The notes below the pieces were generated by a model. The model did no database searches. It saw nothing but the letters and a program-made list of their open reading frames with translations, and was not told the DNA's origin. From Clostridiales bacterium (GTDB lineage: Bacteria; Bacillota; Clostridia; Oscillospirales; CAG-272): a stretch of 64,000 bases of DNA. Every line of letters starts with the position of its first letter. Position 1 is the stretch's first letter. The position numbers and the translations under genes were made by a program. Location: assembly GCA_021202555.1 (NCBI GenBank), contig JAJQCT010000012.1, positions 1-64,000 of the forward strand, given 5' to 3'. Shown here one piece after another: positions 19,401 to 27,061 of the stretch.

Positions 19401-20722
19401 GTATCGAGCGCGAGAACATAATTTACGCCCGACAAATCGACCTCGCCGTAGACATCAAGCGACGATGCTCCGCCCGACAAAAGCGAGAATAGCTCTCCCT
19501 GAGCGCCGCGCTTGCGCTCACGCCCCATGTATTTGCGCTCGGTGTTTGAGTATTCGCGCTCACGCGAAAAGAGAGCGGCACCGCCGCATTTTTTGTTTAT
19601 CGCATCTATTCTTGATTTCGCGTAATTTATGATTTCGGCGTCCCGCTCGCATATTCTTGATTTGCAGTCGGGCAGATCTGCCAAAACGGAAAACAGCAGA
19701 TTTGCCGAGCCATATGCCACAGCGTAATTTTCAAGCTTGTCGAAAAGCTTTTTATCGGACTCGCCTCCCGACAAAACAGCCGTAAAAACGGCGAGCGTTT
19801 TGCCCTCGGGCGGTATATCATTGATTTCCAGACGAGGTAGAACGCTTGGTCTGCCAAGCCGCTTTACCACGTCCGAATAAACGGCTGACGTGAGCTTTCT
19901 CAGCGGAAAAAAAGATGAAAGCGACGCAAAAAAAGCCGGAACATTGCCGAGCGCGAATGAAAAAGCGGCGAGGGCAGCCGAAGCTGCCGCGGGAATTACG
20001 GATAAAAGCGCAAACCAGAGCCACGGCGCACGCGTCTTTGTCATCCTCATGAGATAATACCCGATATGACGCTCAACGCCGAGGGAATTTTCAGCGCGCT
20101 CCTTTACCATGAGTGCCGCTTCATATTCGCTCATTTTGTCGCGTTTCGCGATTTTTTCAAGGCATCGCCTGTAAAGAGCTTTCGTTTCACTGTCGCATTT
20201 GACGTAAATTCCGGCAGGATCGGCTATGAGTATTGACTCGCTGTACGAAACAGATGAGGTGACGGCGGCAAAATCTATATCGGACAGCTCGTATATGTGC
20301 TTTATATACTCGCCGATATGCTTGTTATTATCATTTTCAGACAGCATACATTCGGCAATTCTGCAAAGAAGCAGACCGGAAAGCACGTCGCGGACATGAC
20401 AAAGCTCACTGATTGTGAGATAATCGTTTGACGACTGATAGAGATTCAGCGCCGATATAAGCCCCGACTCGTTAAGCTCGCCTTTTGCGGCTGTGAGGTA
20501 ACTCTCGCACACTGAAAGAATTCGCATTTCGCCGTCCTTTGCCGGAAATGTTTTTTCCGAAGAAAGCGATTTCACAATTTCGCGCCCGATATATGAAAGC
20601 TTCAGCTTGTTTTCGGAAATCCAAAGTCCGTCGCTCTCAGTCGAGGCGGCAATAATCCCAATGCTCTTTTTTATTACACGCAAAAAATCTGATGTGCGTA
20701 CCTTTGCTGTCCCCTCTGACAT
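13478..20722 (-). CDS. Cyclic beta-1,2-glucan synthase-like protein (GT84-like, cyclisation-like middle, GH94 C-terminus), about 2414 aa
   Basis: Start reassigned to MSEGTAKVRTSDF (GGCGGAG SD). GRERKRGAQGELFSLL and YVLALDTDTQ (GT84-like), membrane segments, GH94 motifs YSQPGGAYGYRDQLQDSLSAVW and GSGDWNDGMNRIG. Confidence 0.85.
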   Translation of the reverse strand: MSEGTAKVRTSDFLRVIKKSIGIIAASTESDGLWISENKLKLSYIGREIVKSLSSEKTFPAKDGEMRILSVCESYLTAAKGELNESGLISALNLYQSSNDYLTISELCHVRDVLSGLLLCRIAECMLSENDNNKHIGEYIKHIYELSDIDFAAVTSSVSYSESILIADPAGIYVKCDSETKALYRRCLEKIAKRDKMSEYEAALMVKERAENSLGVERHIGYYLMRMTKTRAPWLWFALLSVIPAAASAALAAFSFALGNVPAFFASLSSFFPLRKLTSAVYSDVVKRLGRPSVLPRLEINDIPPEGKTLAVFTAVLSGGESDKKLFDKLENYAVAYGSANLLFSVLADLPDCKSRICERDAEIINYAKSRIDAINKKCGGAALFSREREYSNTERKYMGRERKRGAQGELFSLLSGGASSLDVYGEVDLSGVNYVLALDTDTQILFDDIKKLIGTALHPCCTPVISSERGYPVVISGYGVIQPKISVSLEHIDEADRYTTYKYAFSGAGSYSAAEFSLYASLFETGVFCGKGLISVNAYSRCVLGAFPREKILSHDIAEGLRLRCGFASDTEIYDSVPSGFLSERKRSHRWMRGDLQSSILSSRYIRDENDRKYRNPITLRSKMILTEPIYEMITSSLRVPAILLSLYSGGGLALFVTLTLISDGIYAFLKRIVGAANVPPRKYLSGLPDYYAASLFDTFFPCIRAADECCLSADALYRTFFRMKISKRRLLEWTTAAAADGEDTSKFFVYAKRLCGSSVIGVAAVLLSFMSSFPFAVISAALGISWFCFPLMIYKLSRKKDDEKVSPTKDERDGILRDAHSMWRFFDEYVTEKNNFLPPDNVSFLPLFEEAERTSPTNIGMYLLSALNAHDFGFITSGELKNRLEKSLSSIESLEKFHGHLYNWYDIKNLRVLYPSYVSTVDSGNFVCALLTVKNGIDALGDEFKSLSERMERIISETDFSVLYSRRRGLYHIGYNGITGEFDKNVYDFYSSEMLTTSFYTTAVGMVPGVHLSCLGRLYDDSLGIPVTLSWSGSAFEYFMPCIFLPFEKKTERGESLLAASAIQSEHRALFENTEIFGKSESGFYDFDAEMNYSYKAFGCEELALSKNIRGERVFAPYSLYLLTAVSDSPYKILDGLRKTSLYGKYGFYEALDITPSRVGDGYGIVRQYMSHHIGMSITSAANAYFNGINRKRFMQTPACSAASPLLYKKAEISKKKLTREILAAKTKPLVYPDGDLSVKTDFAVISNGRIKAAVSSDGDIAVYDGKMLITQPIMRGCDSFHILLKLENEVYDLIRDGDGTKMRRSFSYDGCSVCFSAESFYGDIYFSAETLIFCDSTSPTVHISVKIHGDVPDGTIVFMFSPVLNTESAYLASPSYSDLFFTAARDGNTVMFKKTSPEGKEGKTSFLLVSVRKGCETGENPTKFYLRKDEILPFVYSGADIYKIFNLHKDCDYLDKSKEALIHPVFAAVIPSGEGAELLLSTEKTPSFGDFKARLDGAKNTARLFRTLSGADESAVKRAFDIAKCVLCRVCRVTEFADINDVTASQDLFWRYGISGDLPLYTVFFKKSADENDVSVTSLTEFIRAKRFLFISGVRFDLAAIADDVSYISSDASFVRELIADNGCENLLGHGGGIHIVDSGTLSSSDEAAFIARSCGFFDISFSHSFEIKRSDKDVETPKRHTNVSADGEKITVGSGRVEIINGAYPSPMTMMYSGSVFGTLLSNKTLGFSWYFNSSESRITARHVDPLLGTAGEVLTLYINGVPYDAAACADNVCFSFERAVYCGMIDGVRYKLSVGIADRLPTKLYLIEFDGGADIKAELTLYLPRNAAIKDGVITLLGGERVSMSLFEISDGVTGRTVCREDSVSILSTPYHGACGFALSAAAGKNADDCFDKIKRTFVSTVDIELSLKRAGKRLTDLLLAGNARYGGAVGEMFDFAAYQATVYRIFGRCGYSQPGGAYGYRDQLQDSLSAVWFAPRLTREMIFRSCANQYDDGTARHWYHPYAGGLKTKCGDDFMWVPYVTAEYILMTGEYDILEKETAFCVSPALSPGETDRYENPHITGTKYMVYEHCMRAIEHSLKRGEHMLPLIGSGDWNDGMNRIGVRGRGESVWLAFFFAIAYRKFAEALDFAGYDREICERLENEADKLIAAADNTWDGDRYIRAYDDDGAVIGGHSSPECKIDILPQAFSVFANGDSEKSNIAMESVMRELYDEEKGIMRLFAPPYDRIKSCGYICSYPPGVRENGGQYTHAAIWAAAALFRLGRRDEGMRVLLSLTPLSIYENGRINGNFTAEPYLLCADIAYGDGITGKSGWSGYTGSASWWYITVMRYLFGAEMSLGMLRVTPPESTPSEYSFAVRLGSDVVKIKVSESEKGDGEFEYDRVYEAKRGETVLIPPKKNLRNVLIKIKK

Positions 20723-20830
20723 ATAAAATCTCCGCCCTTTTATAGGAATAACAGATATATTATCGTCATCAATTGAGAAAAATATACATTTATTTTGAGA
20801 AGAGCATATTTCAAACGGTGCGGCGAAAAA

Positions 20831-20882
20831 GACGTCCCCTAAAAAAGGGACGCAAAGGACGTCCCCTAAAAGGGGACGTCCT
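20831..20882. repeat. REP-like palindrome AGGACGTCCCCT-AAA-AGGGGACGTCCT plus degenerate adjacent copy
   Basis: Perfect 12-bp stem at 20856-20882. Partial copy GACGTCCCCTAAAAAAGGGACG at 20831-20852. Confidence 0.75.
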
Positions 20883-21415
20883 CTAAAAAATTTATTCGAG
20901 ACAAAAAGCCTTTTTTGCATAACCCGCACCGCATACAGCATCGATATATTGGCATTAAATATGTCAAACCGGTGATATTGACAGTCGGCGAAGCTCGGTT
21001 TTGAAACTAAACCGATAAAATGAAAGCATATATGCATATTCCCGATACATAGAAAGTCTTGCGTGTCTTAACCCGAAAAAAATCAAACAAACGGCAGCGT
21101 TTTCGTATATGCGAATGAATCGCCACAGATTTTCGCAGTCAATATGAGGTAAGCTCTCTTTGCCGACGCAAAGCGTCACTCGAGAAATACATTACATCTG
21201 ACATACCCTATATGCTGTAATCGCTGTATGTCGGATGAGCTTTTATAAATTTATACGCATTCGCCCTAAATCATCAAATATAGTATGTGTGCGAATGTTT
21301 GCAAAGAATTCCCGACAGGCGTTATCGCTTGCGATCTCGTCGTTTCTTCGCGCATAAGAGGGCGCGTCGGGCTGCACGGAAAATGAGTTTTTGGATTTAT
21401 CCTCCGCTTATCCTC

Positions 21416-21475
21416 TCATGCGCATACATGAATGAAAAGCAGATGATACCTTACCCTTTCAAAATACTTGCTCAT
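21416..21475 (-). CDS. Candidate 19-aa small ORF MSKYFERVRYHLLFIHVCA
   Basis: AGAGAGG SD, 8-nt spacer, ATG, TGA stop, immediately downstream of the consensus promoter. Too short to confirm by composition. Confidence 0.35.
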   Translation of the reverse strand: MSKYFERVRYHLLFIHVCA

Positions 21476-21508
21476 GGAATTTTCCTCTCTTTCCTTGGCT
21501 GTGATTAT

Positions 21509-21537
21509 ATTATACACGATGAATTCCGTTTTGTCAA
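21509..21537 (-). promoter_or_regulatory. Consensus sigma-A promoter TTGACA-N17-TATAAT in the prfB/CGS gap
   Basis: Reverse strand: TTGACA AAACGGAATTCATCGTG TATAAT (-35 at 21532-21537, -10 at 21509-21514). Confidence 0.8.
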
Positions 21538-21630
21538 GAAAAACTTGTTCGTTATATTCAACAAACTTTTTGACCAATATTCGTCATTTTGCACAAAAGA
21601 CGTCGCGAAGTCACTGCTTTTCGGCTAAAA

Positions 21631-21663
21631 AAGGAGTGATAAGCTTTTCGCTTATCACTCCTT
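21631..21663 (-). terminator. Rho-independent terminator overlapping the prfB stop codon
   Basis: Perfect 14-bp stem AAGGAGTGATAAGC-TTTTC-GCTTATCACTCCTT; U-rich tail on the minus strand. prfB TGA at 21655-21657 lies inside the stem. Confidence 0.85.
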
Positions 21664-22767
21664 CGCAGCACTCCATTTTAGATATGCGTTAATAAATCCG
21701 TCGAGGTCGCCGTCCATGACAGCCTGAATATTTCCGTTTTCATACCCCGTGCGTGTATCCTTCGCAAGCGTGTACGGCATAAACACGTAGGAACGAATCT
21801 GCGTACCCCATTCGATATTGGTTTTCACGCCGTGAATATCCTCGACGCGCTCAAGATGCTCGCGTATCTGAATTTCCTTGAGCTTCGCCTTCAGCATTTT
21901 GAGAGCCGTCTCTTTGTTCTGAAGCTGACTGCGCTCTGTCTGACATCCGACGACTATTCCCGTCGGTTTATGAAGGATTCTGACGGCGGACTCCGTTTTG
22001 TTTATATGCTGTCCGCCCGCGCCGCTCGATTTGTGCGTCGTCACCTCGATTTCGGATTCGTTGATTTCAATCGAGCCGTCGTCCGTAAATTCGGGCATGA
22101 CCTCCACCGACGCGAACGAGGTGTGCCGTCTTCCCGATGCGTCAAACGGGGAGATTCTCACAAGCCTGTGAACTCCGTTCTCGCTTTTGAGATAGCCGTA
22201 GGCGTTCAGTCCCTCAATCATGATTGTGGCGCTTTTAAGTCCCGCTTCCTCGCCGTCAAGCCAGTCGATGAGCTTCACATTGTAGCCGTGACGCTCGCCC
22301 CAGCGCGTGTACATACGATAAAGCATGAGCGCCCAGTCCTGCGCCTCGGTGCCGCCCGCACCGGGATGAAACGAAAGAATGGCATTATTTGCGTCGTATT
22401 CGCCTGAAAGCAGAACCTCAATTCTCATTTGCTCCTGCTCCGCTTCGATTTCGACTGCCTCCTTTTCGATTTCCGCGACCATTGATTCGTCGTTTTCCTC
22501 AATCGCCATATCCGCCATCAGAATTGCGTCCTCGAGGCGCTGCTTCAAGGCGTCATAAGCGGCTGCTTTGTCCTTAAGCTGCTTTGTTTCCTTTAATACG
22601 GCGCTCGACCTTGCCTGATCTGACCAGAAATCCTCCTTGTACGCTTCATCCTCAAGCGCTTTAATCTTCTCTTTCATTTTGTCTATCTGAAGCGCCGATC
22701 CGAGATCAAGCACGGGCTCGCGCATTCCGATAAGTTTATATCTCGCTTCTTCAAGCTCGGGTATCAT
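21655..22767 (-). CDS. prfB: Peptide chain release factor 2 (no programmed frameshift)
   Basis: SSGAGGQHINKTESAVRI (GGQ) and RISPFDASGRRHTSFASVEV (SPF, RF2 specificity); one continuous ORF. Confidence 0.96.
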   Translation of the reverse strand: MIPELEEARYKLIGMREPVLDLGSALQIDKMKEKIKALEDEAYKEDFWSDQARSSAVLKETKQLKDKAAAYDALKQRLEDAILMADMAIEENDESMVAEIEKEAVEIEAEQEQMRIEVLLSGEYDANNAILSFHPGAGGTEAQDWALMLYRMYTRWGERHGYNVKLIDWLDGEEAGLKSATIMIEGLNAYGYLKSENGVHRLVRISPFDASGRRHTSFASVEVMPEFTDDGSIEINESEIEVTTHKSSGAGGQHINKTESAVRILHKPTGIVVGCQTERSQLQNKETALKMLKAKLKEIQIREHLERVEDIHGVKTNIEWGTQIRSYVFMPYTLAKDTRTGYENGNIQAVMDGDLDGFINAYLKWSAAKE

Positions 22768-22819
22768 ATATTAAATTCCTCCGTGATTATTATTTGAATT
22801 TCAAGAGCGATTCGGTTTA

Positions 22820-22828
22820 TCAGGTCAT
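22820..22828 (-). other. Two-codon uORF ATG-ACC-TGA (followed by TAA) in the prfB leader
   Basis: AAGGAGG SD at 22836-22842 with 7-nt spacing to ATG; TGA and an adjacent TAA. Confidence 0.55.
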
Positions 22829-22859
22829 AAAGAGTCCTCCTTGATTTTTTCCGTTATAT

Positions 22860-22888
22860 ATTTTATCACCGATTCGGTCTTTTGTAAA
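22860..22888 (-). promoter_or_regulatory. Sigma-A-type promoter for prfB (TTTACA-N17-TAAAAT)
   Basis: Reverse strand: TTTACA AAAGACCGAATCGGTGA TAAAAT. Confidence 0.65.
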
Positions 22889-22908
22889 GATGATTTTTTA
22901 CTCAAAAA

Positions 22909-22973
22909 CTCGGAACGATGGCATTGCTTTTCTTCAGCACATCGTCCCGAGTGTATGAACTGCCAAGGCAGTT
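22909..22973 (-). terminator. Hairpins downstream of the 257-aa membrane protein gene
   Basis: AACTGCC-AA-GGCAGTT abuts the stop codon; then CTCGGGACGATG…CATCGTTCCGAG followed by TTTTTGAG on the minus strand. Confidence 0.6.
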
Positions 22974-23699
22974 TTATTTTATCTCGCTCTTGCCGCTCTT
23001 CTTTGATTCAATCATACGGTTGATGCTCTGAATAGCCTTATCAACGTCGTCGCCGTCGTTGACGGGAAATTCAAAGATGTTCTCGCCGTTATTGTTCTTG
23101 ATGATGATATAAAGATTTTCGAGCTTTACTTCCTTTCCGTCGGGAAGCTTATAAGTATGCTCACGTCTTTCCGTCACAGCGCCGTCAAGCTCAACATACT
23201 TTTCAGCAAGCCAATGCTCGTCGCGTTCTTCCTCCGCCTTTGTCAGATAGAAGCGATAAAGATAAATGTGAAGCGTTTCCTGACCGAAGAGGATTGCAGC
23301 CGCAGCGTATCTGTTCGTGCGGTATTTGCTGTCTGATCCGCGCTGAATCATGAAGTCGCCGCCCTCTGTCTCATAGTGGCTGAAATCATAATCCGTGAAA
23401 ATTCTCGTCGGGAACGCCTTTACGTATTTCTCACGATAGTCGATTCCCTTTTTCGCGACCTCTTCGAGATCGGCAACCTTTCTCTGAATCGCTCCGTCAA
23501 GGTCGGAATCCTTCGGTCGCGAATCGTTTGTAATAAAGAAAAGCAGAACACCTACAACCGCGACAACAAGACCTACCCACATCTGCCGTCTGTCAAGCGC
23601 GATCGCTATGATTACGCCTGCAACCACGAGAAGCGCCGAAACTATCATAAAAACATAGTTTCTCTTCTTGAAGTACTTAATGTTATTGCTGAAATCCAT
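22974..23699 (-). CDS. Hypothetical membrane protein (two N-terminal TM segments)
   Basis: Start reassigned to MDFSNNIKYFKKRNYVFMIVSALLVVAGVIIAIAL…; intact frame, no family recognised. Confidence 0.75.
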   Translation of the reverse strand: MDFSNNIKYFKKRNYVFMIVSALLVVAGVIIAIALDRRQMWVGLVVAVVGVLLFFITNDSRPKDSDLDGAIQRKVADLEEVAKKGIDYREKYVKAFPTRIFTDYDFSHYETEGGDFMIQRGSDSKYRTNRYAAAAILFGQETLHIYLYRFYLTKAEEERDEHWLAEKYVELDGAVTERREHTYKLPDGKEVKLENLYIIIKNNNGENIFEFPVNDGDDVDKAIQSINRMIESKKSGKSEIK

Positions 23700-23837
23700 G
23701 ACATAACCTCTTTTCCGGAACAGCCGCACGCCAGCACCGCGCGTCATCCTAAAATCTTGACCATATTATATAACTTTTTTTTTCGATTGTCAACACACAA
23801 ACAAAAAATAATATGCGTTTTCGGGTTGTTTTTTTCG

Positions 23838-25292
23838 CTATCGCGCGAAAATCGAGCAAAAACGCCTGTATCGCGCAGTGTTTACGCTCTCAAGCTGCTC
23901 TTTTGATATCCGGAAGCTCCAATTGTTGTCGGCAATTCCCGGTTTGTTCATGCGCGTGTCGGCGCCGTAGCCGAGAATATCCTGTATCGGAATAATGACC
24001 GTATCCGCCGCCGACGCGAAAAGCTCCCTGATTATTCCGACGCAGGCTTCATTCCAGTCATTCCCGCAGCCGCAGTAATCGAAAAGGTCGCGCCGACGCT
24101 CGGGCGGCATTTCCCATATTCCGCCGAGAAGCGTGTTGTTGTCATGCGTACCCGTGTACGCGACGCAGTTTCTGCTGTAATTATGCGGTCTGTGAAGCGA
24201 ATCGCCGTCGTAAAGATATCCGAACTGCAAAACTCTCATTCCGGGGAATCCGCTGTAATCGAGAAGCTCTCTCACCTCGTCCGTTATATCGCCGAGGTCC
24301 TCTGCTATAATGAGCTTATCATCCTCAAATTCCGACGCAGTTTCCTTTATCATATCGACGAACGCCTCGCGTGGACCCGTCCGCCATACTCCGTTTTTCG
24401 CAGTCTTTGAGGTTCCGGGAACCGCGTAATATGATTCGACTGCACGAAAATGGTCGATTCTAACTCCGTCGAACATGGAAAACATATGACGCATTCTGTC
24501 GCGCCAGAACGAGAAGTTGTCTTTTTTCATCGTTTCCCAGTCGTAAAGCGGATTGCCCCAGAGCTGTCCGTCCTCCGAAAAGTAATCGGGAGGAACGCCG
24601 GCAACCCATTCGGGTTTTCCGTCCTTGTCGATGAGGTACTGTTCCCTGTGCGCCCAGACGTCGCTGCTGTCCCTTGCAACGTAAAACGGAATGTCGCCGA
24701 CAATATAGACGCCTTTGCTGTGAGCGTACTTCAAAAGGCTTGCCCATTCGCTAAAAAACTCATACTGAATGAATCTGTGCGCCGCCTCGTCGTCGGGAGA
24801 ATAATTTTCCGTTTTCCATTCGTCCCATGCTGCCTCGCCGTTAGCCTCTTTTATCGCCGCAAATCGGCAAAAATCGGCGATATACGGGTGATTTGTCATG
24901 AAGTCGTCAACGAGAGCTGCCGTTGATTTATCGGAAAGCGCGCGGTGAGCCGCCTTTTTCAGAAGCGCAGGGCGCTCCTCTCTCAATCTTGAAAATTCAG
25001 CGGCGTAAGGAGTTTTCTCGTGCGCCGCTTCAAGCTCCGCGTGGGTGATATATCCTTTTTCAAAGAGCGTCTCAAGGTCTATAAAGTTAGGATTTCCCGA
25101 AAACGCGGAAACCGAGCTGTACGGGGATGAATAGCTGTCCGGAACACACAGCGGCAGCACCTGCCACACGGTGAATCCGCATTCGGACATTTTATCAATA
25201 AATTTACGGGCATACTTCCCGAAGCTTCCGCAGCCGTAGCCCGACGGAAGGGATGAAATGTGCATAAGCACACCGTTTTTTCTTTGTTTCAT
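23838..25292 (-). CDS. malQ: 4-alpha-glucanotransferase (amylomaltase)
   Basis: GVLMHISSLPSGYGCGSFG, VRIDHFRAVESYYAVP, IIAEDLGDIT, YTGTHDNNTLLG. Confidence 0.95.
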   Translation of the reverse strand: MKQRKNGVLMHISSLPSGYGCGSFGKYARKFIDKMSECGFTVWQVLPLCVPDSYSSPYSSVSAFSGNPNFIDLETLFEKGYITHAELEAAHEKTPYAAEFSRLREERPALLKKAAHRALSDKSTAALVDDFMTNHPYIADFCRFAAIKEANGEAAWDEWKTENYSPDDEAAHRFIQYEFFSEWASLLKYAHSKGVYIVGDIPFYVARDSSDVWAHREQYLIDKDGKPEWVAGVPPDYFSEDGQLWGNPLYDWETMKKDNFSFWRDRMRHMFSMFDGVRIDHFRAVESYYAVPGTSKTAKNGVWRTGPREAFVDMIKETASEFEDDKLIIAEDLGDITDEVRELLDYSGFPGMRVLQFGYLYDGDSLHRPHNYSRNCVAYTGTHDNNTLLGGIWEMPPERRRDLFDYCGCGNDWNEACVGIIRELFASAADTVIIPIQDILGYGADTRMNKPGIADNNWSFRISKEQLESVNTARYRRFCSIFAR

Positions 25293-25311
25293 ATAACTCC
25301 TGTCTCTTTGA

Positions 25312-25335
25312 AAGGCGCGCACGGCGGCGCGCCCT
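25312..25335 (-). terminator. GC-rich hairpin between the GH43 gene and malQ
   Basis: AAGGCGCGC ACGGCG GCGCGCCCTT inverted repeat; no strong T-tract. Confidence 0.4.
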
Positions 25336-25372
25336 TCATTGTTTGATTAAAAGTCTGTCAGCCCGGGGATTT

Positions 25373-27061
25373 TCAGTCGCTGACCTTGCTTCCCCAAATC
25401 GCCGTGTCATTGTCGCCGATGAGGGTGAAGGTCATTGTTTCCACGTTGTTTTTGGATTCGTCGTACTGCTTGAAGAATACGCCCTTATATGTATGGGACC
25501 CGATAACGAAGGTACAGTAGTAGCCGAGACCGTCGTCTCCCGTATGCTCATCCCACGTTCCTTCAACATCTCCCGTTATCGTTCCGTCAGCGTTCAATGT
25601 AACCGTGAGCGTTTCAAGAATGTCTGTATACGCCGTCGTTGCGCTGGTGCCGTGGTTCACGTATTCGTATGTACCGACGATTTCGTCCGTGTCGTACCCG
25701 TCCTCGCTTATGACGGAGCCGAGAAATTCGTAAACGGCGGTGACAGGCCAGCCGTCCTCATTCATAAACTGCTGATGTACGCGAAGCTCGTGCCACTCGT
25801 TGCCGAGATTGAAGCGCGTATGGTAAACAAGATAATGCTGACCGTCGGAGTCGATGAACGCCGAGTTATGACCGCCCGACATATAGCCGCTGCGGCTGTT
25901 TTCGCCGTTGCCCTTGAGCGACGAGAAATAGTAGTTTCCGAAAAGCTTTATTCCCTTTCTTGTCTGTGATTCCGTCGAGCTTGTCACAACAGCTGTATTC
26001 CCCGCCGAGTCGTAATAAGGACCGTTCACCGTTTCGGAGCGGAAAAGTCTGATGTGGTATCCCGAAAAGCTGTCCGTCGCGTCAAGTCCGCAGTACGATA
26101 CATAAAGATAATAATATCCCGCGTCCTTATCCCATACAATATAGGAGCCTTCGCCCGACGCGCCGTATCCGCCGGATATATGATATCCGAGATAAGGGTC
26201 GGACACGCTCATTTCATACTCGTATGTATATGTATAGTCGCGAAGACCGGTTTCATTGTCGAGCTTCAGAAGGAAGATTCCTCCGAACCATGAACCGTAA
26301 GACATCCAAAGATCGCCGTTTTCATCGTAGAACACACACGGGTCTATCGCGTTCGGTCCGTATGAGGAGTTCCATGAGCCGTTTGAAATGTAACGCGTTA
26401 TTTCCGATTTCGATTCAACCACGTCGTAAAAATCCGTCTCAGACGCTTCGCTCTTGTTGGTAAATCCCGAATAAACTATCGCGCCGACATACTCGTATTT
26501 GCCGTTTATCGAATCAGCCGTCAAAAGCACTATAGAGGAGTAATAATTGTCGCCGTTGACCGACATATACATACACCATTTTCCCATAGCTTCGTTGTAT
26601 ATGACGTCGGGCGCCCACATATTGCCCGAAACATCATAAGACGAGCTGCCGTTCGATGCCCACGCGGCAGCCTCCGCCAGCACATCCTCATATGTCGAAT
26701 CAAGGGCAAGCGAGAAGGTCACCCAAGAGGCAAGATTCTTGCTCATTGCCCACGCGCGGTGCGAGCCGAAGACATAATATCTGCCGTTTTCGGTATTGTA
26801 CACTATGCTCGGGTCATGCACGGAAACGCGCTGCGTCGATAAAAGCTCGCCTGAGTATTTAAGCGCATCGTATCCGGTGTCATCTGACGACGCCGTCGTT
26901 TCATCCGCCGACACGGTTGTTACAGCTTCGGATTCGCTGCCGCTCTCATCGGCTGTTGCAGTGGTTTCATTCTCGCTCCCAGTTCCGGCACAGCCGACAA
27001 AAAGAAGCGCCGCCGCAATCAAAAGCGACATCAGTTTCAAAATCAAAAAATGATGTTTCAA
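25373..27061 (-). CDS. Lipoprotein glycoside hydrolase family 43 (endo-arabinanase-like) with C-terminal lipocalin-like region
   Basis: Lipobox LLFVGC; VHDPSIVYNTENGRYYVFGSH and GGHNSAFIDSDGQHYLVYHTRF; C-terminal GTYEYVNHG…. Confidence 0.88.
   Translation of the reverse strand: MKHHFLILKLMSLLIAAALLFVGCAGTGSENETTATADESGSESEAVTTVSADETTASSDDTGYDALKYSGELLSTQRVSVHDPSIVYNTENGRYYVFGSHRAWAMSKNLASWVTFSLALDSTYEDVLAEAAAWASNGSSSYDVSGNMWAPDVIYNEAMGKWCMYMSVNGDNYYSSIVLLTADSINGKYEYVGAIVYSGFTNKSEASETDFYDVVESKSEITRYISNGSWNSSYGPNAIDPCVFYDENGDLWMSYGSWFGGIFLLKLDNETGLRDYTYTYEYEMSVSDPYLGYHISGGYGASGEGSYIVWDKDAGYYYLYVSYCGLDATDSFSGYHIRLFRSETVNGPYYDSAGNTAVVTSSTESQTRKGIKLFGNYYFSSLKGNGENSRSGYMSGGHNSAFIDSDGQHYLVYHTRFNLGNEWHELRVHQQFMNEDGWPVTAVYEFLGSVISEDGYDTDEIVGTYEYVNHGTSATTAYTDILETLTVTLNADGTITGDVEGTWDEHTGDDGLGYYCTFVIGSHTYKGVFFKQYDESKNNVETMTFTLIGDNDTAIWGSKVSD

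Noticed and set aside
20723-21037. Upstream extension of the CGS-like ORF (MHICFHFIGLVSKPS… in the track)
   Set aside because: Extension reads through the REP-like palindrome and lacks an SD; a good SD and ATG (MSEGTAKVRT) exist at 20722.
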